Below the pieces are notes generated by a model. That model did no database searches, had not been told where the DNA came from, and saw only the letters and a list, made by a program, of their open reading frames with translations. A stretch of 64,000 nucleotides of DNA, taken from positions 124,001 to 188,000 of the forward strand of contig JAUWAC010000003.1 of assembly GCA_030602245.1 (NCBI GenBank), read 5' to 3'. The position numbers and the translations under genes were made by a program. The DNA is from Marinobacterium sp. (GTDB taxonomy: Bacteria; Pseudomonadota; Gammaproteobacteria; Pseudomonadales; Balneatricaceae). This document shows, piece by piece, positions 18,002-27,659 of the stretch. Numbering within the stretch: the stretch's first letter is position 1; each line of letters starts with the position of its first letter.

Positions 18002-18392
18002 CTATGCCTGCAGCCGGAACACCAGTACAGGACTCAGGAACAGAAACAGCATGCCCACACTGAGCCAGTTCCCTCGCAGCGGATTGAAATCCTCCGCGAT
18101 CCTGCGCCAGCCAAAGCGGAACACACAGCGCCCGACGTACAGATCAAGCGCCAGCAGTATCACCAGCCAGACACCGCCGACGATAAAACACTCGGCCTCA
18201 TCAGCCGGTGCGAGCCACGGCAACGCAAGCCAGGCAATACTGAAAATAATCGCAACACCGAGGAAAGCCAACCCGGCCCGCGCGCTGCTTGCCCAACTGC
18301 CGCGTCAGCATGCGCACGCGGATAGTGCCGTTCACCATCTCAGCCAGCGCCAGCAACAGTCCGATCAGCACAGCCTTCAGCAGTAATGTCAT
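18002..18392 (-). pseudogene. frameshifted small membrane protein
   Basis: Two adjacent frames together make one plausible protein of about 130 residues. The first part (from 18392) begins MTLLLKAVLIGLLLALAEM and is basic up to RAGRVGF. The second part continues in another frame with LGVAIIFSIAWLALPW and ends VLVFRLQA near 18002. The switch is around 18255-18265, in a CTTTCCTC stretch on the minus strand. About four membrane helices are predicted. A one-base indel, either a real mutation or a sequencing error, is the simplest explanation. Family not recognised. Confidence 0.65.
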
Positions 18393-18428
18393 TATAGCCA
18401 GACCTCAGCCTTGCAACGGCGACAACAG

Positions 18429-19313
18429 CTAACCCCACAGCAATGTCAGCGCAGCAACCATCGCGAGCGATGTCGGCAGCGTCAGCACGATCAGCCCCGC
18501 AACTTCGTCGCTGGGGCCCTGATAGCGGGTGGTCAGGATATAGCTGATGACGGCCACCGGCATGGCGTTCTGAATCAACAGGGTATGCAGTGCGAGTGGC
18601 TCCAGCCCCAGCAGCGTGCCGATGGCCAGGGCGCCGCCGACACCCACCAGCGGGCGCCAGCAGGCCATCGTCAGCAACCGGGGCCAGTGCGTGGCGCGGT
18701 TGAAACGCAGACCGCCGAGGGAGCGCCCGAGCAGCAGCAACATGATCGGCAGGGTGATGCCACCCAGCATCTCCAGCGTTTTCATCGCCACCGCAGGCAG
18801 CGGCAGATCGAATGCCAGCAGGAGCGCCGCCACAATCAGCGCGATGGCCGGCGCATTACGCAGCATCTGGCGCGGCGCGAAGCTGCCGGACATCACCGAC
18901 ACACCCAGTGTGAAGTGGCTGATCGTCACCACCGACGAGACGACCACGGCCAGCGCCAGCGCCTCGTCACCGAGCAGCGCGTACACCACCGGTATGCCGA
19001 GGTTGCCGGTATTGGGATTGACCAGCACGGCGAGGTACTGACGTACCGGCTGACCGGTCAGCTTCAGTGCACCCAATGTCAGCAGCGCAACCAGCGCCAG
19101 CGTCAGCGCCATCGCCAGAATCAGCTGCCCCATGCCGGCCACATCCATCTGCATCTTCAGCAGCGAGTGGATCAGCAGCGCGGGCAGGCCGATATTGGTG
19201 ATCATGGCGCCAAGCGCCGGGTTATCGAGCCAATCGGTCTTGCGGCTGAGAAACGCGCCAAGCCCGGCGATCAGAAAAACCGGCAGGATCGGCAGCAGAA
19301 AGGCTTGCAGCAT
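18429..19313 (-). CDS. AEC-family transporter (auxin efflux carrier fold)
   Basis: About 294 residues from ATG 19313, preceded by an AGGG site. It has roughly ten hydrophobic helices arranged as two repeats. The LVNPNTGNLGIPVVYALLG segment is the Asn/Gly-rich helix break typical of AEC permeases (YfdV/MleP type). Substrate unknown; bacterial members often move dicarboxylates. Confidence 0.85.
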   Translation of the reverse strand: MLQAFLLPILPVFLIAGLGAFLSRKTDWLDNPALGAMITNIGLPALLIHSLLKMQMDVAGMGQLILAMALTLALVALLTLGALKLTGQPVRQYLAVLVNPNTGNLGIPVVYALLGDEALALAVVVSSVVTISHFTLGVSVMSGSFAPRQMLRNAPAIALIVAALLLAFDLPLPAVAMKTLEMLGGITLPIMLLLLGRSLGGLRFNRATHWPRLLTMACWRPLVGVGGALAIGTLLGLEPLALHTLLIQNAMPVAVISYILTTRYQGPSDEVAGLIVLTLPTSLAMVAALTLLWG

Positions 19314-19375
19314 GTGAGCATATCCCTGATTCACAGGCCCATCATTATGCCTGTGGCCACGGCGGATTTCAGGGT

Positions 19376-19852
19376 TTACTCGTCCCAGCCCTCGTCGGCC
19401 ATGAGGTCGAAGCGGTCATCGCCACTGTTGCGCTTGCGCTTGAGAATGTTGGCCAGCCAGAACTCCGGTTCGCCGTTGAGCTGCGCCTGCAGTGCCTCGA
19501 TCAGCTCGTCCACATCCGGCCCGCCCTTGACCTGAATCGGGTTGATCCCCAGCGCCACCAGCTGGCGCGTGGCGGAGCCGCCGATAGAACCGCAGTAGAC
19601 CACGTCCGCGCCGACCAGCCACTTGAGTTTAGGTTTCAGCTTGTCTTCGTTACCGTCCTGCTTTTCATAGCCAAAACGGTGGCTGGCGATCGGCTGTGCA
19701 CTGTCGGCTGTCACGGACCAGACATGAAACGCCTGCGCCGATCCGAAATGCTGGTCGACCATATCGCCCTCCTGCGACGCAAAGGCGACAATCAGCGCCT
19801 GAGCATCACTGACGGCATCGGCAACACACGGGATTTCGACTTCTGAACTCAT
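19376..19852 (-). CDS. NifX/NafY-type FeMo-cofactor-binding domain protein, outside the nif cluster
   Basis: A 158-residue protein made mostly of the dinitrogenase iron-molybdenum cofactor domain: IVAFASQEGDMVDQHFGSAQAF, then VVYCGSIGGSATRQLVALGINPIQV. Its C-terminus FDLMADEGWDE matches that of the NifX encoded at 47765-48238 (FDSMEADGWDE). It may carry FeMo-co precursors, but it lies 22 kb from the nearest nif gene, next to fadA. No sigma-54 promoter was found upstream. Confidence 0.85.
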   Translation of the reverse strand: MSSEVEIPCVADAVSDAQALIVAFASQEGDMVDQHFGSAQAFHVWSVTADSAQPIASHRFGYEKQDGNEDKLKPKLKWLVGADVVYCGSIGGSATRQLVALGINPIQVKGGPDVDELIEALQAQLNGEPEFWLANILKRKRNSGDDRFDLMADEGWDE

Positions 19853-19876
19853 CTCGCTCTCCTGACGCTAGACAGA

Positions 19877-19897
19877 CCCGGCCTGTCGCTGGCCGGG
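19877..19897. terminator. hairpin between fadA and the NifX-like gene
   Basis: CCCGGCC/GGCCGGG, a 7-bp stem with a seven-base loop, lies 50 bp downstream of fadA on the minus strand. There is no clear T-run, so function is tentative. Confidence 0.45.
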
Positions 19898-19948
19898 TAT
19901 CAGGAGGCTACTGCAAGATACGCACCACCGTGCAGCGTGCCAATGGCG

Positions 19949-21127
19949 TCAGTCGAGTCGCTCGAACAGGGTGGCCACCCCTTGCCCCATGCCGACGCAC
20001 AGCGTCGCCAGCCCGAACCGAACGTCGCGCTGGCGCATCTGGTGCAGCAGCGTGGTACAGATCCGGGCGCCGGAACAGCCCAGTGGATGGCCCAGCGCGA
20101 TGGCGCCACCTTCGAGATTGATGCCGCTATCGAGCCGCTCCAGCAACTGCAGTTCTTTCAGCACCGCCAGTGCCTGCGCGGCAAAGGCCTCATTGAGTTC
20201 CATCAGGCCGATATCGGCGACGCCCAGCCCGGTTTCATCGAGCAGTTTTTCGACCGCCGTCACCGGCCCCAGCCCCATCACGGCGGGATCGCAGGCCGTG
20301 ACCGACATCGCCCGCACCCTGGCCATCGGCTCCAGCCCGAGCGCCTGCGCCCGCGCCGCCGACACCACCAGCAGCGCCGAGGCGCCATCGGACAGTGCCG
20401 ACGCATTGCCGGCCGTCACCGTACCCTGCACCGGATCGAAGGCCGGGCGCAGACTGGCCAGCGCCTCCGGATGGGTGTCACTGCGAATCACCTCATCGCT
20501 GTCGATCAGGCAACGAAAGCCATGCTCGTCATGTCCCTCAACCGCTATCAGCTGCTCCGCCCAGCGCCCTTCCGAGCGGGCCGCATGGGCCCGCTGATGC
20601 GAGCGCAGCGCAAAGCGATCCTGCTCCTCGCGGCTGATGTTGTGGGTGCGCGCCAGCAGCTCCGCGGTCGCTCCCATCATCATCGCAGCACGGGTGGTGT
20701 GCAGTGACAGCGCCGGGTTGGGATCAAGGCCCTGAGTCATCGGCACATGCCCCATGTGTTCGACACCGCCGACGATATAGGTTTCGCCACAGCCGCTCAT
20801 GATCCCCTGCGCCGCGCTGTGCAGCGCCGTCATCGAGGAGGCACAGAGACGGTTTACGGTCTGAGCCGGAATCAGCTGCGGCAGTCGGGTCAGCAGGGCC
20901 GCGTTGCGTGCGATATTGAAGCCCTGCTCGCCGGTCTGATTGACGCAGCCCCAGATCAGATCGTCGATGCTGCCGGGATCGACCGCGGGGTTGCGCGCCA
21001 GCAGCGCATCGATAACACAGGCGCTGAGCTGTTCCGCGCGCACATGACGAAAGCCCCCGTCGCGGGAGCGCGCCATCGGCGTGCGGATCGCATCGACGAT
21101 GACGGCATCGGTCGGTTTCAGGCTCAT
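19949..21127 (-). CDS. fadA: 3-ketoacyl-CoA thiolase
   Basis: A 392-residue thiolase, the last step of beta-oxidation. The acyl-accepting cysteine is in [15 protein letters not shown], with the later active-site motifs [26 protein letters not shown] and the C-terminal CVGMGQG. Its ATG overlaps the fadB stop by four bases (ATGA), so it is translated with fadB as the beta subunit of the trifunctional complex. Confidence 0.96.
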   Translation of the reverse strand: MSLKPTDAVIVDAIRTPMARSRDGGFRHVRAEQLSACVIDALLARNPAVDPGSIDDLIWGCVNQTGEQGFNIARNAALLTRLPQLIPAQTVNRLCASSMTALHSAAQGIMSGCGETYIVGGVEHMGHVPMTQGLDPNPALSLHTTRAAMMMGATAELLARTHNISREEQDRFALRSHQRAHAARSEGRWAEQLIAVEGHDEHGFRCLIDSDEVIRSDTHPEALASLRPAFDPVQGTVTAGNASALSDGASALLVVSAARAQALGLEPMARVRAMSVTACDPAVMGLGPVTAVEKLLDETGLGVADIGLMELNEAFAAQALAVLKELQLLERLDSGINLEGGAIALGHPLGCSGARICTTLLHQMRQRDVRFGLATLCVGMGQGVATLFERLD

Positions 21128-23295
21128 GCTCGCACCTCCCGGGTCAGATCGGTGTAGTCGCGCCCGGCCATCGCCAGTTCGCGCATCTGCTGAGTCGGTT
21201 CATACAGCGCGCCCAGGCTGCGGTACTGATTGCAACGCGCGACAAAGCGCGCCAGGCCCCAGCGATCGAGCGTATAAAACGGGCCGCCCCGAAACGGCGG
21301 GTAGCCGATACCGAGGACCAGTGCCAGATCCGCCTCGGCCGGCGAGCCGATCACATGCTCTTCCAGCGCGCGCGCGGTCTCGATCAGCAGCGGTATCATC
21401 AGCCGCTCCACGATCTGCTCATCGCTCACCGCCCGCCCCGTGCCGGTCAGATCGGCAATCTGATCGTGCAGCTCGGGATCGCGGCGGGGCTTGCGCGCAT
21501 CATCGCTGCGGTAGAGATAGAACCCCTTGCCGTTTTTCTGCCCCAGCCGTCTGAGCGCGCAGAGGCGGTCGATGACGCTCTCGCCGGGAAAGGTCATGCG
21601 CTCCGGATAACCGGCCGCCATCATGCGACTGGCGTTACGGGCGATATCGAGGCCGATGACATCAAGCAGCCGCGCCGGCCCCAACGGCCAGCCGTACGTT
21701 TCCATCAGGGTGTCGATGCGCTGAAACTCGACCCCGTCGCGCAGCAGCAGGCTGAAGCCGAGCAGATAGGCAAACAGCACCCGGTTGACGAGAAACCCCG
21801 GCCCGTCTCGCACCACCACCGGCGTCTTGCCGAGGCTGCGGGCGAAGCCGAGCGCACGGCTGATGGTGGCTTGCGAGGTTTTCTCGCCGCGCACGATCTC
21901 CACCAGCTGCATCCGCGACACCGGGTTGAAGAAGTGGATGCCACAGAACCGTTCCGGATGGCGCAGCGAACGCGCCAGCACACTGATCGGGATCGCCGAG
22001 GTGTTGCTGGCGATGATCACGTCGCTGGTGAGCCGGGTTTCCACCTCGGCCAGTACCCGGCTTTTAACGCCCGGATCCTCCACCACCGCTTCGATCACCA
22101 GGTCCGCGCCGGCAAACTCCTCAAACCCCAGTGTCGGCGTAATGCCGGACAGGATACGCACGCGCTGCTCGGGGTCGAGTTGTCCGCGCCGAACCCGGGA
22201 CGCCAGCGTACGCGCGGCCTCCTCCATCCCCTGTTGCAGCGCGGTCGCGCGGACATCCTTCATCACCACAGGGCCGAGCTTCAGCGCGGTCTGACAGGCG
22301 ATCGCTCCGCCCATCACGCCGGCGCCGACAATGCCGGGGCGCTGTATAGAAGCCTCGCTGCCGGCGGCACGCCGTGCAATCTGTTTGACCTTCTGCTCCT
22401 TCAGGAACAGGCTCACCAGCGCCAGCGCGGCATCAGAACGCACCAGCCGGATAAATGCGTCCAGCTCCAGCGGCATCGCCTCGGTGGCACTCAGATGCGC
22501 CTGCTGGCGCAGGGTATCCAGCGCCAGCATCGGCGCCGGGTAATGGGGGCCGCTTTTGGCGGCAATCACGCCGCGGGCCGACTCGGTAGCCAGCGTCAAC
22601 GCCAGTTTGGTCAGCGGCACCGGTTGCTGCTTGCGGGCACGCCGCGATGTCACGTCGAACTCACCGCGTACCGCGCGCTGGAGCAGATCCAGCGCGGCAT
22701 GGCGCAGTTGCGCCGGTTCCACGCAGGCATCGACCGCCCCCTGCGCCAGCGCCTCCTGCGCCTCGACCTGCCGGCCGGAGCAGATCCAATCAATGGCGTG
22801 ATCGAGACCGATCAGGCGCGGCAGTCGGACGGTGGCGCCCCAGCCTGGCAACAAGCCAAGGCGCACCTCCGGCTGTCCTGCGCGGGCGCCACGGGCCATA
22901 ACGCGGAAATCACAGGCCAGACAGAGTTCAAAGCCACCGCCAAGCGCCTCACCGTTGATCGCCACCACGGTCGGAACCGGCAAGGCTTCCAGTCGCGCCA
23001 GCCAGCTGCGCATCTCGCCGATCAGGGCCTGCAGCTGCTCATCGGGCAGACGGAAAAAGCCGAGAAACTCGCTGACATCGGCACCCACGATGAAGCTCTC
23101 GTGGTCACTCGAGATCAGCAGACCGCGCAGATCCTCGCGCGCCCTGAGCAGGGTGATCGCATCACCAAACTCCGTAACACAGGCGCGACTGAGCGTGTTC
23201 ACGCTGCGTCGCTGGTTGTCGAACACCAGTTCGTACAGTCCATCACCCAGTGCGGTGACCCGGATCATCTCGCCTTGCATCAACATGTCGGGCAT
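21124..23295 (-). CDS. fadB: fatty-acid oxidation complex alpha subunit
   Basis: A 723-residue multifunctional enzyme. The N-terminal enoyl-CoA hydratase/isomerase domain has [12 protein letters not shown] and [19 protein letters not shown]. The central Rossmann domain starts at [15 protein letters not shown], near residue 323, for 3-hydroxyacyl-CoA dehydrogenation, with [13 protein letters not shown] after it. The C-terminal dehydrogenase repeats follow. It sits between fadD and fadA in one minus-strand operon, with 17 bp to fadD. Confidence 0.96.
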   Translation of the reverse strand: MPDMLMQGEMIRVTALGDGLYELVFDNQRRSVNTLSRACVTEFGDAITLLRAREDLRGLLISSDHESFIVGADVSEFLGFFRLPDEQLQALIGEMRSWLARLEALPVPTVVAINGEALGGGFELCLACDFRVMARGARAGQPEVRLGLLPGWGATVRLPRLIGLDHAIDWICSGRQVEAQEALAQGAVDACVEPAQLRHAALDLLQRAVRGEFDVTSRRARKQQPVPLTKLALTLATESARGVIAAKSGPHYPAPMLALDTLRQQAHLSATEAMPLELDAFIRLVRSDAALALVSLFLKEQKVKQIARRAAGSEASIQRPGIVGAGVMGGAIACQTALKLGPVVMKDVRATALQQGMEEAARTLASRVRRGQLDPEQRVRILSGITPTLGFEEFAGADLVIEAVVEDPGVKSRVLAEVETRLTSDVIIASNTSAIPISVLARSLRHPERFCGIHFFNPVSRMQLVEIVRGEKTSQATISRALGFARSLGKTPVVVRDGPGFLVNRVLFAYLLGFSLLLRDGVEFQRIDTLMETYGWPLGPARLLDVIGLDIARNASRMMAAGYPERMTFPGESVIDRLCALRRLGQKNGKGFYLYRSDDARKPRRDPELHDQIADLTGTGRAVSDEQIVERLMIPLLIETARALEEHVIGSPAEADLALVLGIGYPPFRGGPFYTLDRWGLARFVARCNQYRSLGALYEPTQQMRELAMAGRDYTDLTREVRA

Positions 23296-23312
23296 CCCCT
23301 CTGTCGGCTCTG

Positions 23313-25007
23313 CTATCCCTGCGCTTCGCTATTCGGTGTCGTGCGCGGATTCTCCTCGTGGCGCCGCAAATCCTTGCGTAGCACCTTGCCGACCGGTGAT
23401 TTCGGCAGCTCGGCGACGAATTCTACGTCGCGCGGGATCTTGTAGGAGGTCAGGTGCTCGCGGCACCAGTCACGCACCCCGGCCCGGTCCAGCGCCGGGT
23501 TACGGCTGACGACAAACAGCTTCACCCGCTCGCCACTGTCGCTGTCGGTAACGCCGATGGCGGCGCATTCGATGATGTCGGGATGGGCGCAGACCACATC
23601 CTCCACCTCGTTGGGATAGACGTTGAAGCCGGACACGATAATCACGTCCTTGGCGCGATCGACAATCCTCAGGTAGCCATCGGGCTGACGCACGGCAATG
23701 TCATCGGTGATGAAATAACCATCGTCGGTCATGCTGTTGCGGGTTTCCTGCGGCTGCTGCCAGTAACCGGCCATCACCTGCGGTCCGCGCACGCAGAGAT
23801 TACCGGGCGTGCCATCGGCCACGGGGTTGCCGTCCTCGTCGATCACCTTGATCTCGGTGAAGGCCAGCGGCGTGCCGATCGTGCCGAGCTGGATCGCATC
23901 GGTCGGATTGATCGCCACCGCCGGCGAGGTTTCGGTCAGACCGTAGGCCTCGACGACCGGACAGCCGGTCACGGCCTGCCAGCGCTGCGCTGCATCACGG
24001 GTCAGCGCCATGCCACCGGACAGCGTCAGTTTCAGGTTGCTGAAGTCGAGCTGGCGAAAGCGCTCACGGTCGCACAACACGTTGAACAGCGTGTTGAGGC
24101 CGATGAATGCACTCATGCGCCAATGGCCCAGTTCCCTGATCAGGCCATCGACGTCGCGCGGGTTGGCAATCAGCACGCTGTGCCCACCGGAGGCCATGAT
24201 GATCTGCGCCACGGTGAAGGCGTAGATATGGTAGAGCGGCAGCGGCAGCACCACCGTTTCGGCCCACTCGCTGCCGTGACGGTTGATGCTGTCGCAGCCC
24301 TGCAAGCAGTTGGCGAGCAGGTTGGCGTGGGTCAGCATCGCGCCCTTGGCGCGCCCGGTGGTGCCGCCGGTGTACTGCAGCACCGCCAGATCCTGCAGCT
24401 GCGGCTGCACCGGCCGCGGCCGTTCGCCGACATGGCGCATCAGAATGTCGCGCAGCCCGAGCGCACCGGGCAGATAAAACGACGGTTCGAGCCGTTTCAG
24501 GTATTTGATTGCAGCGTTGAGCAGGTTGCGTTTGACGAAGCCGTGCAGATCGCCGACCTGGGTCACGATGATGTGTCTGATCGCGGTACGCGGCAGAATC
24601 TTCTCCAGCTTGTGCGCCATGCTCTTGTGAATCACCACCGCCTTGACGCCGGCATCGCGAAACTGGTGTTCCATCTCGTCGGCGGTATAGAGCGGGTTGG
24701 TATTGACGACAACCAGTCCCGCCCGCAGCGCGCCGAACAGCACCACCGGGTACTGAATCAGGCTCGGCAGCTGTATCGCGATACGATCGCCCGGTTCGAG
24801 CTGCGCCTGCTGCAGATGCACGGCGAAGGCGGCGGAGAGGCTATCCAGCTCGGCGAAGTTCAGTGTGCGTCCGAAGCTGGTAAAGGCGGGGCGCTGCGCG
24901 TAAAGGGCGAAGGTACGGTCGATAAAATCAAGCAGACTGGTGTAACCGGCCGGGTTGAGCGCGTCCGGCAGTGGGGTCTGCGCATGCTCATACCTGATAT
25001 TCATCAC
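23313..25007 (-). CDS. fadD: long-chain fatty-acid CoA ligase
   Basis: A 564-residue adenylate-forming enzyme. The ATP loop is YTGGTTGRAKGAMLTH, the adenylate motif EAYGLTETSPA, and the hinge DGYLRIVDRAKDVIIVSG. The lysine-containing C-terminal segment ends near PKSPVGKVLRKDLRR. It activates fatty acids for the FadBA enzymes encoded immediately downstream. Confidence 0.95.
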   Translation of the reverse strand: MMNIRYEHAQTPLPDALNPAGYTSLLDFIDRTFALYAQRPAFTSFGRTLNFAELDSLSAAFAVHLQQAQLEPGDRIAIQLPSLIQYPVVLFGALRAGLVVVNTNPLYTADEMEHQFRDAGVKAVVIHKSMAHKLEKILPRTAIRHIIVTQVGDLHGFVKRNLLNAAIKYLKRLEPSFYLPGALGLRDILMRHVGERPRPVQPQLQDLAVLQYTGGTTGRAKGAMLTHANLLANCLQGCDSINRHGSEWAETVVLPLPLYHIYAFTVAQIIMASGGHSVLIANPRDVDGLIRELGHWRMSAFIGLNTLFNVLCDRERFRQLDFSNLKLTLSGGMALTRDAAQRWQAVTGCPVVEAYGLTETSPAVAINPTDAIQLGTIGTPLAFTEIKVIDEDGNPVADGTPGNLCVRGPQVMAGYWQQPQETRNSMTDDGYFITDDIAVRQPDGYLRIVDRAKDVIIVSGFNVYPNEVEDVVCAHPDIIECAAIGVTDSDSGERVKLFVVSRNPALDRAGVRDWCREHLTSYKIPRDVEFVAELPKSPVGKVLRKDLRRHEENPRTTPNSEAQG

Positions 25008-25088
25008 TTGGCCCTTCTCCGGCCAGTCAGGGCGTTGCCTGAGCTGACGACAGCTTTTTCTTACAGCTTAGACGGATCCGGGCCGCTG

Positions 25089-25919
25089 TCACGCCGGCGC
25101 CGTGAGCGCCGGTGCGAGGCAACAGGTTTCATCCAGTGCGGCGACCTGCGCGTGGCGCCCCCACAACGATCGGAGCAGCGCTTGCGCCGCCGGGTCGGCA
25201 TGACTGCTCAGCAGGCGGACGCTGGCGCAGCAGCCGGGCGGGTTCAGATCACCGCGTTGGAGCAGGCGGCGCTGCACCTGACGGGCGACGGCATCAGCGG
25301 TATCGATCAGCTCAACACCGGGGCCGGCCTCGTCGGCGATCAGCGGTGTCAGAAACGGGTAGTGGGTACAGCCAAGTACCAGTGTATCGACACCTGCCGC
25401 CAGCAGCGGCGTCAGGTAGCGGCGCACCAGCGCGCGGGTGTCGGGACTGTCCAGCTCGAGCCGCTCGACCCGCTCCGCAAGCCCCGGACAGGGCTGCAGC
25501 AACACCCGGCGCTCGCCGGCGAAGCGGCGGATCAGGTCACGGGTACCGGGACTTGCGACCGTGGCACGGGTGGCCAGCACGCCAACCACCCCGCTGCGAC
25601 TGCCCAGCACGGCCGGTTTTACGCCCGGTTCGACACCGATGATCGGCAGCGCGAAGTGCTCACGCAGCCGGTGCACCGTGGCCAGCGTGGCGGTATTGCA
25701 GGCAACGACGATCGCCTTGGCGCCCTGCCCGACCAGATAGTCGGTCAGCGTCAGCGCACGCTGCAGAATGAACTCAAGCGGCTTGTCGCCGTAGGGCGCG
25801 TGGCGCGAATCGGCGATATAGAGCAGAGACTCGGCGGGCATCAGCCGGTGAACGGCACGGGCGATGGAGAGCCCGCCGACACCGGAATCGAATATACCCA
25901 GAGGCTGGTGGCTCGACAT
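25089..25919 (-). CDS. murI: glutamate racemase
   Basis: A 276-residue cofactor-independent racemase that supplies D-glutamate for peptidoglycan. The two catalytic cysteines are in IVVACNTATLATV and TLVLGCTHYPFL. The N-terminal GIFDSGVGGLSIARA and DSRHAPYGDK are diagnostic. It is oriented with fadDBA but separated by about 80 bp. Confidence 0.95.
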   Translation of the reverse strand: MSSHQPLGIFDSGVGGLSIARAVHRLMPAESLLYIADSRHAPYGDKPLEFILQRALTLTDYLVGQGAKAIVVACNTATLATVHRLREHFALPIIGVEPGVKPAVLGSRSGVVGVLATRATVASPGTRDLIRRFAGERRVLLQPCPGLAERVERLELDSPDTRALVRRYLTPLLAAGVDTLVLGCTHYPFLTPLIADEAGPGVELIDTADAVARQVQRRLLQRGDLNPPGCCASVRLLSSHADPAAQALLRSLWGRHAQVAALDETCCLAPALTAPA

Positions 25920-25988
25920 CGCTGCACTCGGCTGGAACGGAGATGAGGCCGCCAGTATACCCCAATGCAGCGCTGCGCTCAGACACCC

Positions 25989-27605
25989 TCAGCCGTCGAT
26001 GACGCCGTTACAGTCGTTGTCCAGACCGTCGCGGCCCCAGCGCCCGCCCTTGTCCGGATGCCCCGGATAGATGCGGTCGTCAAAGTCGTTACAGTCATCG
26101 GCCACCGGGTCGTTGCTGGCACAGAAACCGTCGCCGTCACCGTCGATGCAGCTGACCGGGGTCGAGCTGCTGACACTGACAAACTGTTCGGCCTGATCGA
26201 ACGCGCCCGCAGGATCGCTGACCGTCAGCAGCACCCGGTAATCGCCGCTGCCGCCGTAGGTGTGCGCAGGCTGCACGCCACTGGCAGTGACACCGTCACC
26301 GAAATCCCAGCTGTAGCTCAGGGTATCGCCATCCGGGTCGGTCGAGGTCGATGCATCGAAGCTGCAGCTGAGTTCGTTGCAGCCGACATCGAAGCGCGCG
26401 ACCGGCGTTGAATTGGACACGGAACCGCCGCCCAGTGCATCCGCGATCCGGATCAGACCGTGGCCGAAAGTGCTGTCGTAGCCCGGACTTCCCAGATCCA
26501 GCGCCGAGCCTGCCAGACGCTCGCGCACCTGATCGGGCGAGAGATTTTCATTCGCAAGCAGAATCGCCGCGGCTGCCGCCACGTGGGGGCTGGCCATTGA
26601 GGTGCCCTGAAAGAAGTAGTAGTTCCAGCTGCCGTTGAGGCGCGTCTCCTGCAGCACCCCGTCGGGATAGCCGTCGCCGTTGTTGTCGCGTGCGGTGTCG
26701 CCGCCGGGCGCCATCAGATCCAGCCCGTCACCACGGTTCGAATAGGACGCCAGCTGATTCAGCGCATCGGTGGCACCAACAGCGATGACACTCGGGTAGA
26801 TGGCCGGGTAGGAGACATTGCGGCGATTGCCGTCGTTACCGGCCGCAGCCACAACGGTCACGCCGTTGGCATAGGCGTAATCGAGCGCCGGATCCATGAC
26901 CGGATCGTGGGTGAGCCGGTAACGGGCATTGACGCCCAGACTCATATTGATGACGCGGGCACCGTTGTTCACCGCCCAGTAGATGCCCTCGGCGATATCG
27001 GCGAAACTGCCGGAACCGCTGTCAGACAGTACCTTCACCGGCTGGATGCAGGCGCCGTAGGCCAGACCCGCGACCCCGGTGCCATTGTTCGTCGCCTGCG
27101 CGACCGTACCGGCGACATGGGTGCCGTGGCCATCGCCATCGGCCGGGTCATTGTCGCTGTTGACGATATCGATACCCGGCACGACACAGCCGATGCCATC
27201 GTTACCGCCGCCTGCCAGCCCGGTATCCAGCACCGCAACGGTGACGCCGCTGCCGATCGACTGCGACCAGGCGCTGGCCGCCTGCACGGTGTCAAAGTGC
27301 CACTGGTAGCGGCTGTACGGGTCCGCGGTATCGGCGAATGCCTGGGCCTCAAGATTGAGCATCGCGCGCCGGCCCAGGCCCCGCTGACGTGCAACCGCCG
27401 CCAGCTCACGCCCCGGTGCCACTGACAGCACGCTCAGCCCCGACAATGGCAGATACTTCTTCACCTGTGCATCGCGCAGATTGCGTGGCGACTCCGCCAC
27501 GACGATCTCGCCGCTGACGAACGGTGGCGGTGTGACGGCCGCTGCCGCCATGGCCTGATGTGCCCCCAACAACAGAGCGACAGCCCCGAGCGTTTTTATT
27601 TTCAT
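25989..27605 (-). CDS. secreted subtilisin-like S8 protease with PKD domain and MopE-type metal-binding tail
   Basis: A 538-residue protein with a signal peptide (MKIKTLGAVALLLGAHQAMA). The S8 triad is visible: Asp in VAVLDTG, His in DGHGTHVAGTVAQA and Ser in GTSMASPHVAAAAAI. A PKD domain follows (SYSWDFGDGVTASG). The C-terminus contains DGDGDGFCASNDPVADDC and DGLDNDCNGVIDG, the Asp/Cys repeats seen in MopE-like putative metal-binding proteins. It probably acts outside the cell or at its surface, with calcium-stabilised domains. Confidence 0.93.
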   Translation of the reverse strand: MKIKTLGAVALLLGAHQAMAAAAVTPPPFVSGEIVVAESPRNLRDAQVKKYLPLSGLSVLSVAPGRELAAVARQRGLGRRAMLNLEAQAFADTADPYSRYQWHFDTVQAASAWSQSIGSGVTVAVLDTGLAGGGNDGIGCVVPGIDIVNSDNDPADGDGHGTHVAGTVAQATNNGTGVAGLAYGACIQPVKVLSDSGSGSFADIAEGIYWAVNNGARVINMSLGVNARYRLTHDPVMDPALDYAYANGVTVVAAAGNDGNRRNVSYPAIYPSVIAVGATDALNQLASYSNRGDGLDLMAPGGDTARDNNGDGYPDGVLQETRLNGSWNYYFFQGTSMASPHVAAAAAILLANENLSPDQVRERLAGSALDLGSPGYDSTFGHGLIRIADALGGGSVSNSTPVARFDVGCNELSCSFDASTSTDPDGDTLSYSWDFGDGVTASGVQPAHTYGGSGDYRVLLTVSDPAGAFDQAEQFVSVSSSTPVSCIDGDGDGFCASNDPVADDCNDFDDRIYPGHPDKGGRWGRDGLDNDCNGVIDG

Positions 27606-27659
27606 GTCGTGTTCCCGCTTTGTGTGCAGTGATCTCTGCGCCCGGGGACTCCTTCCGCC

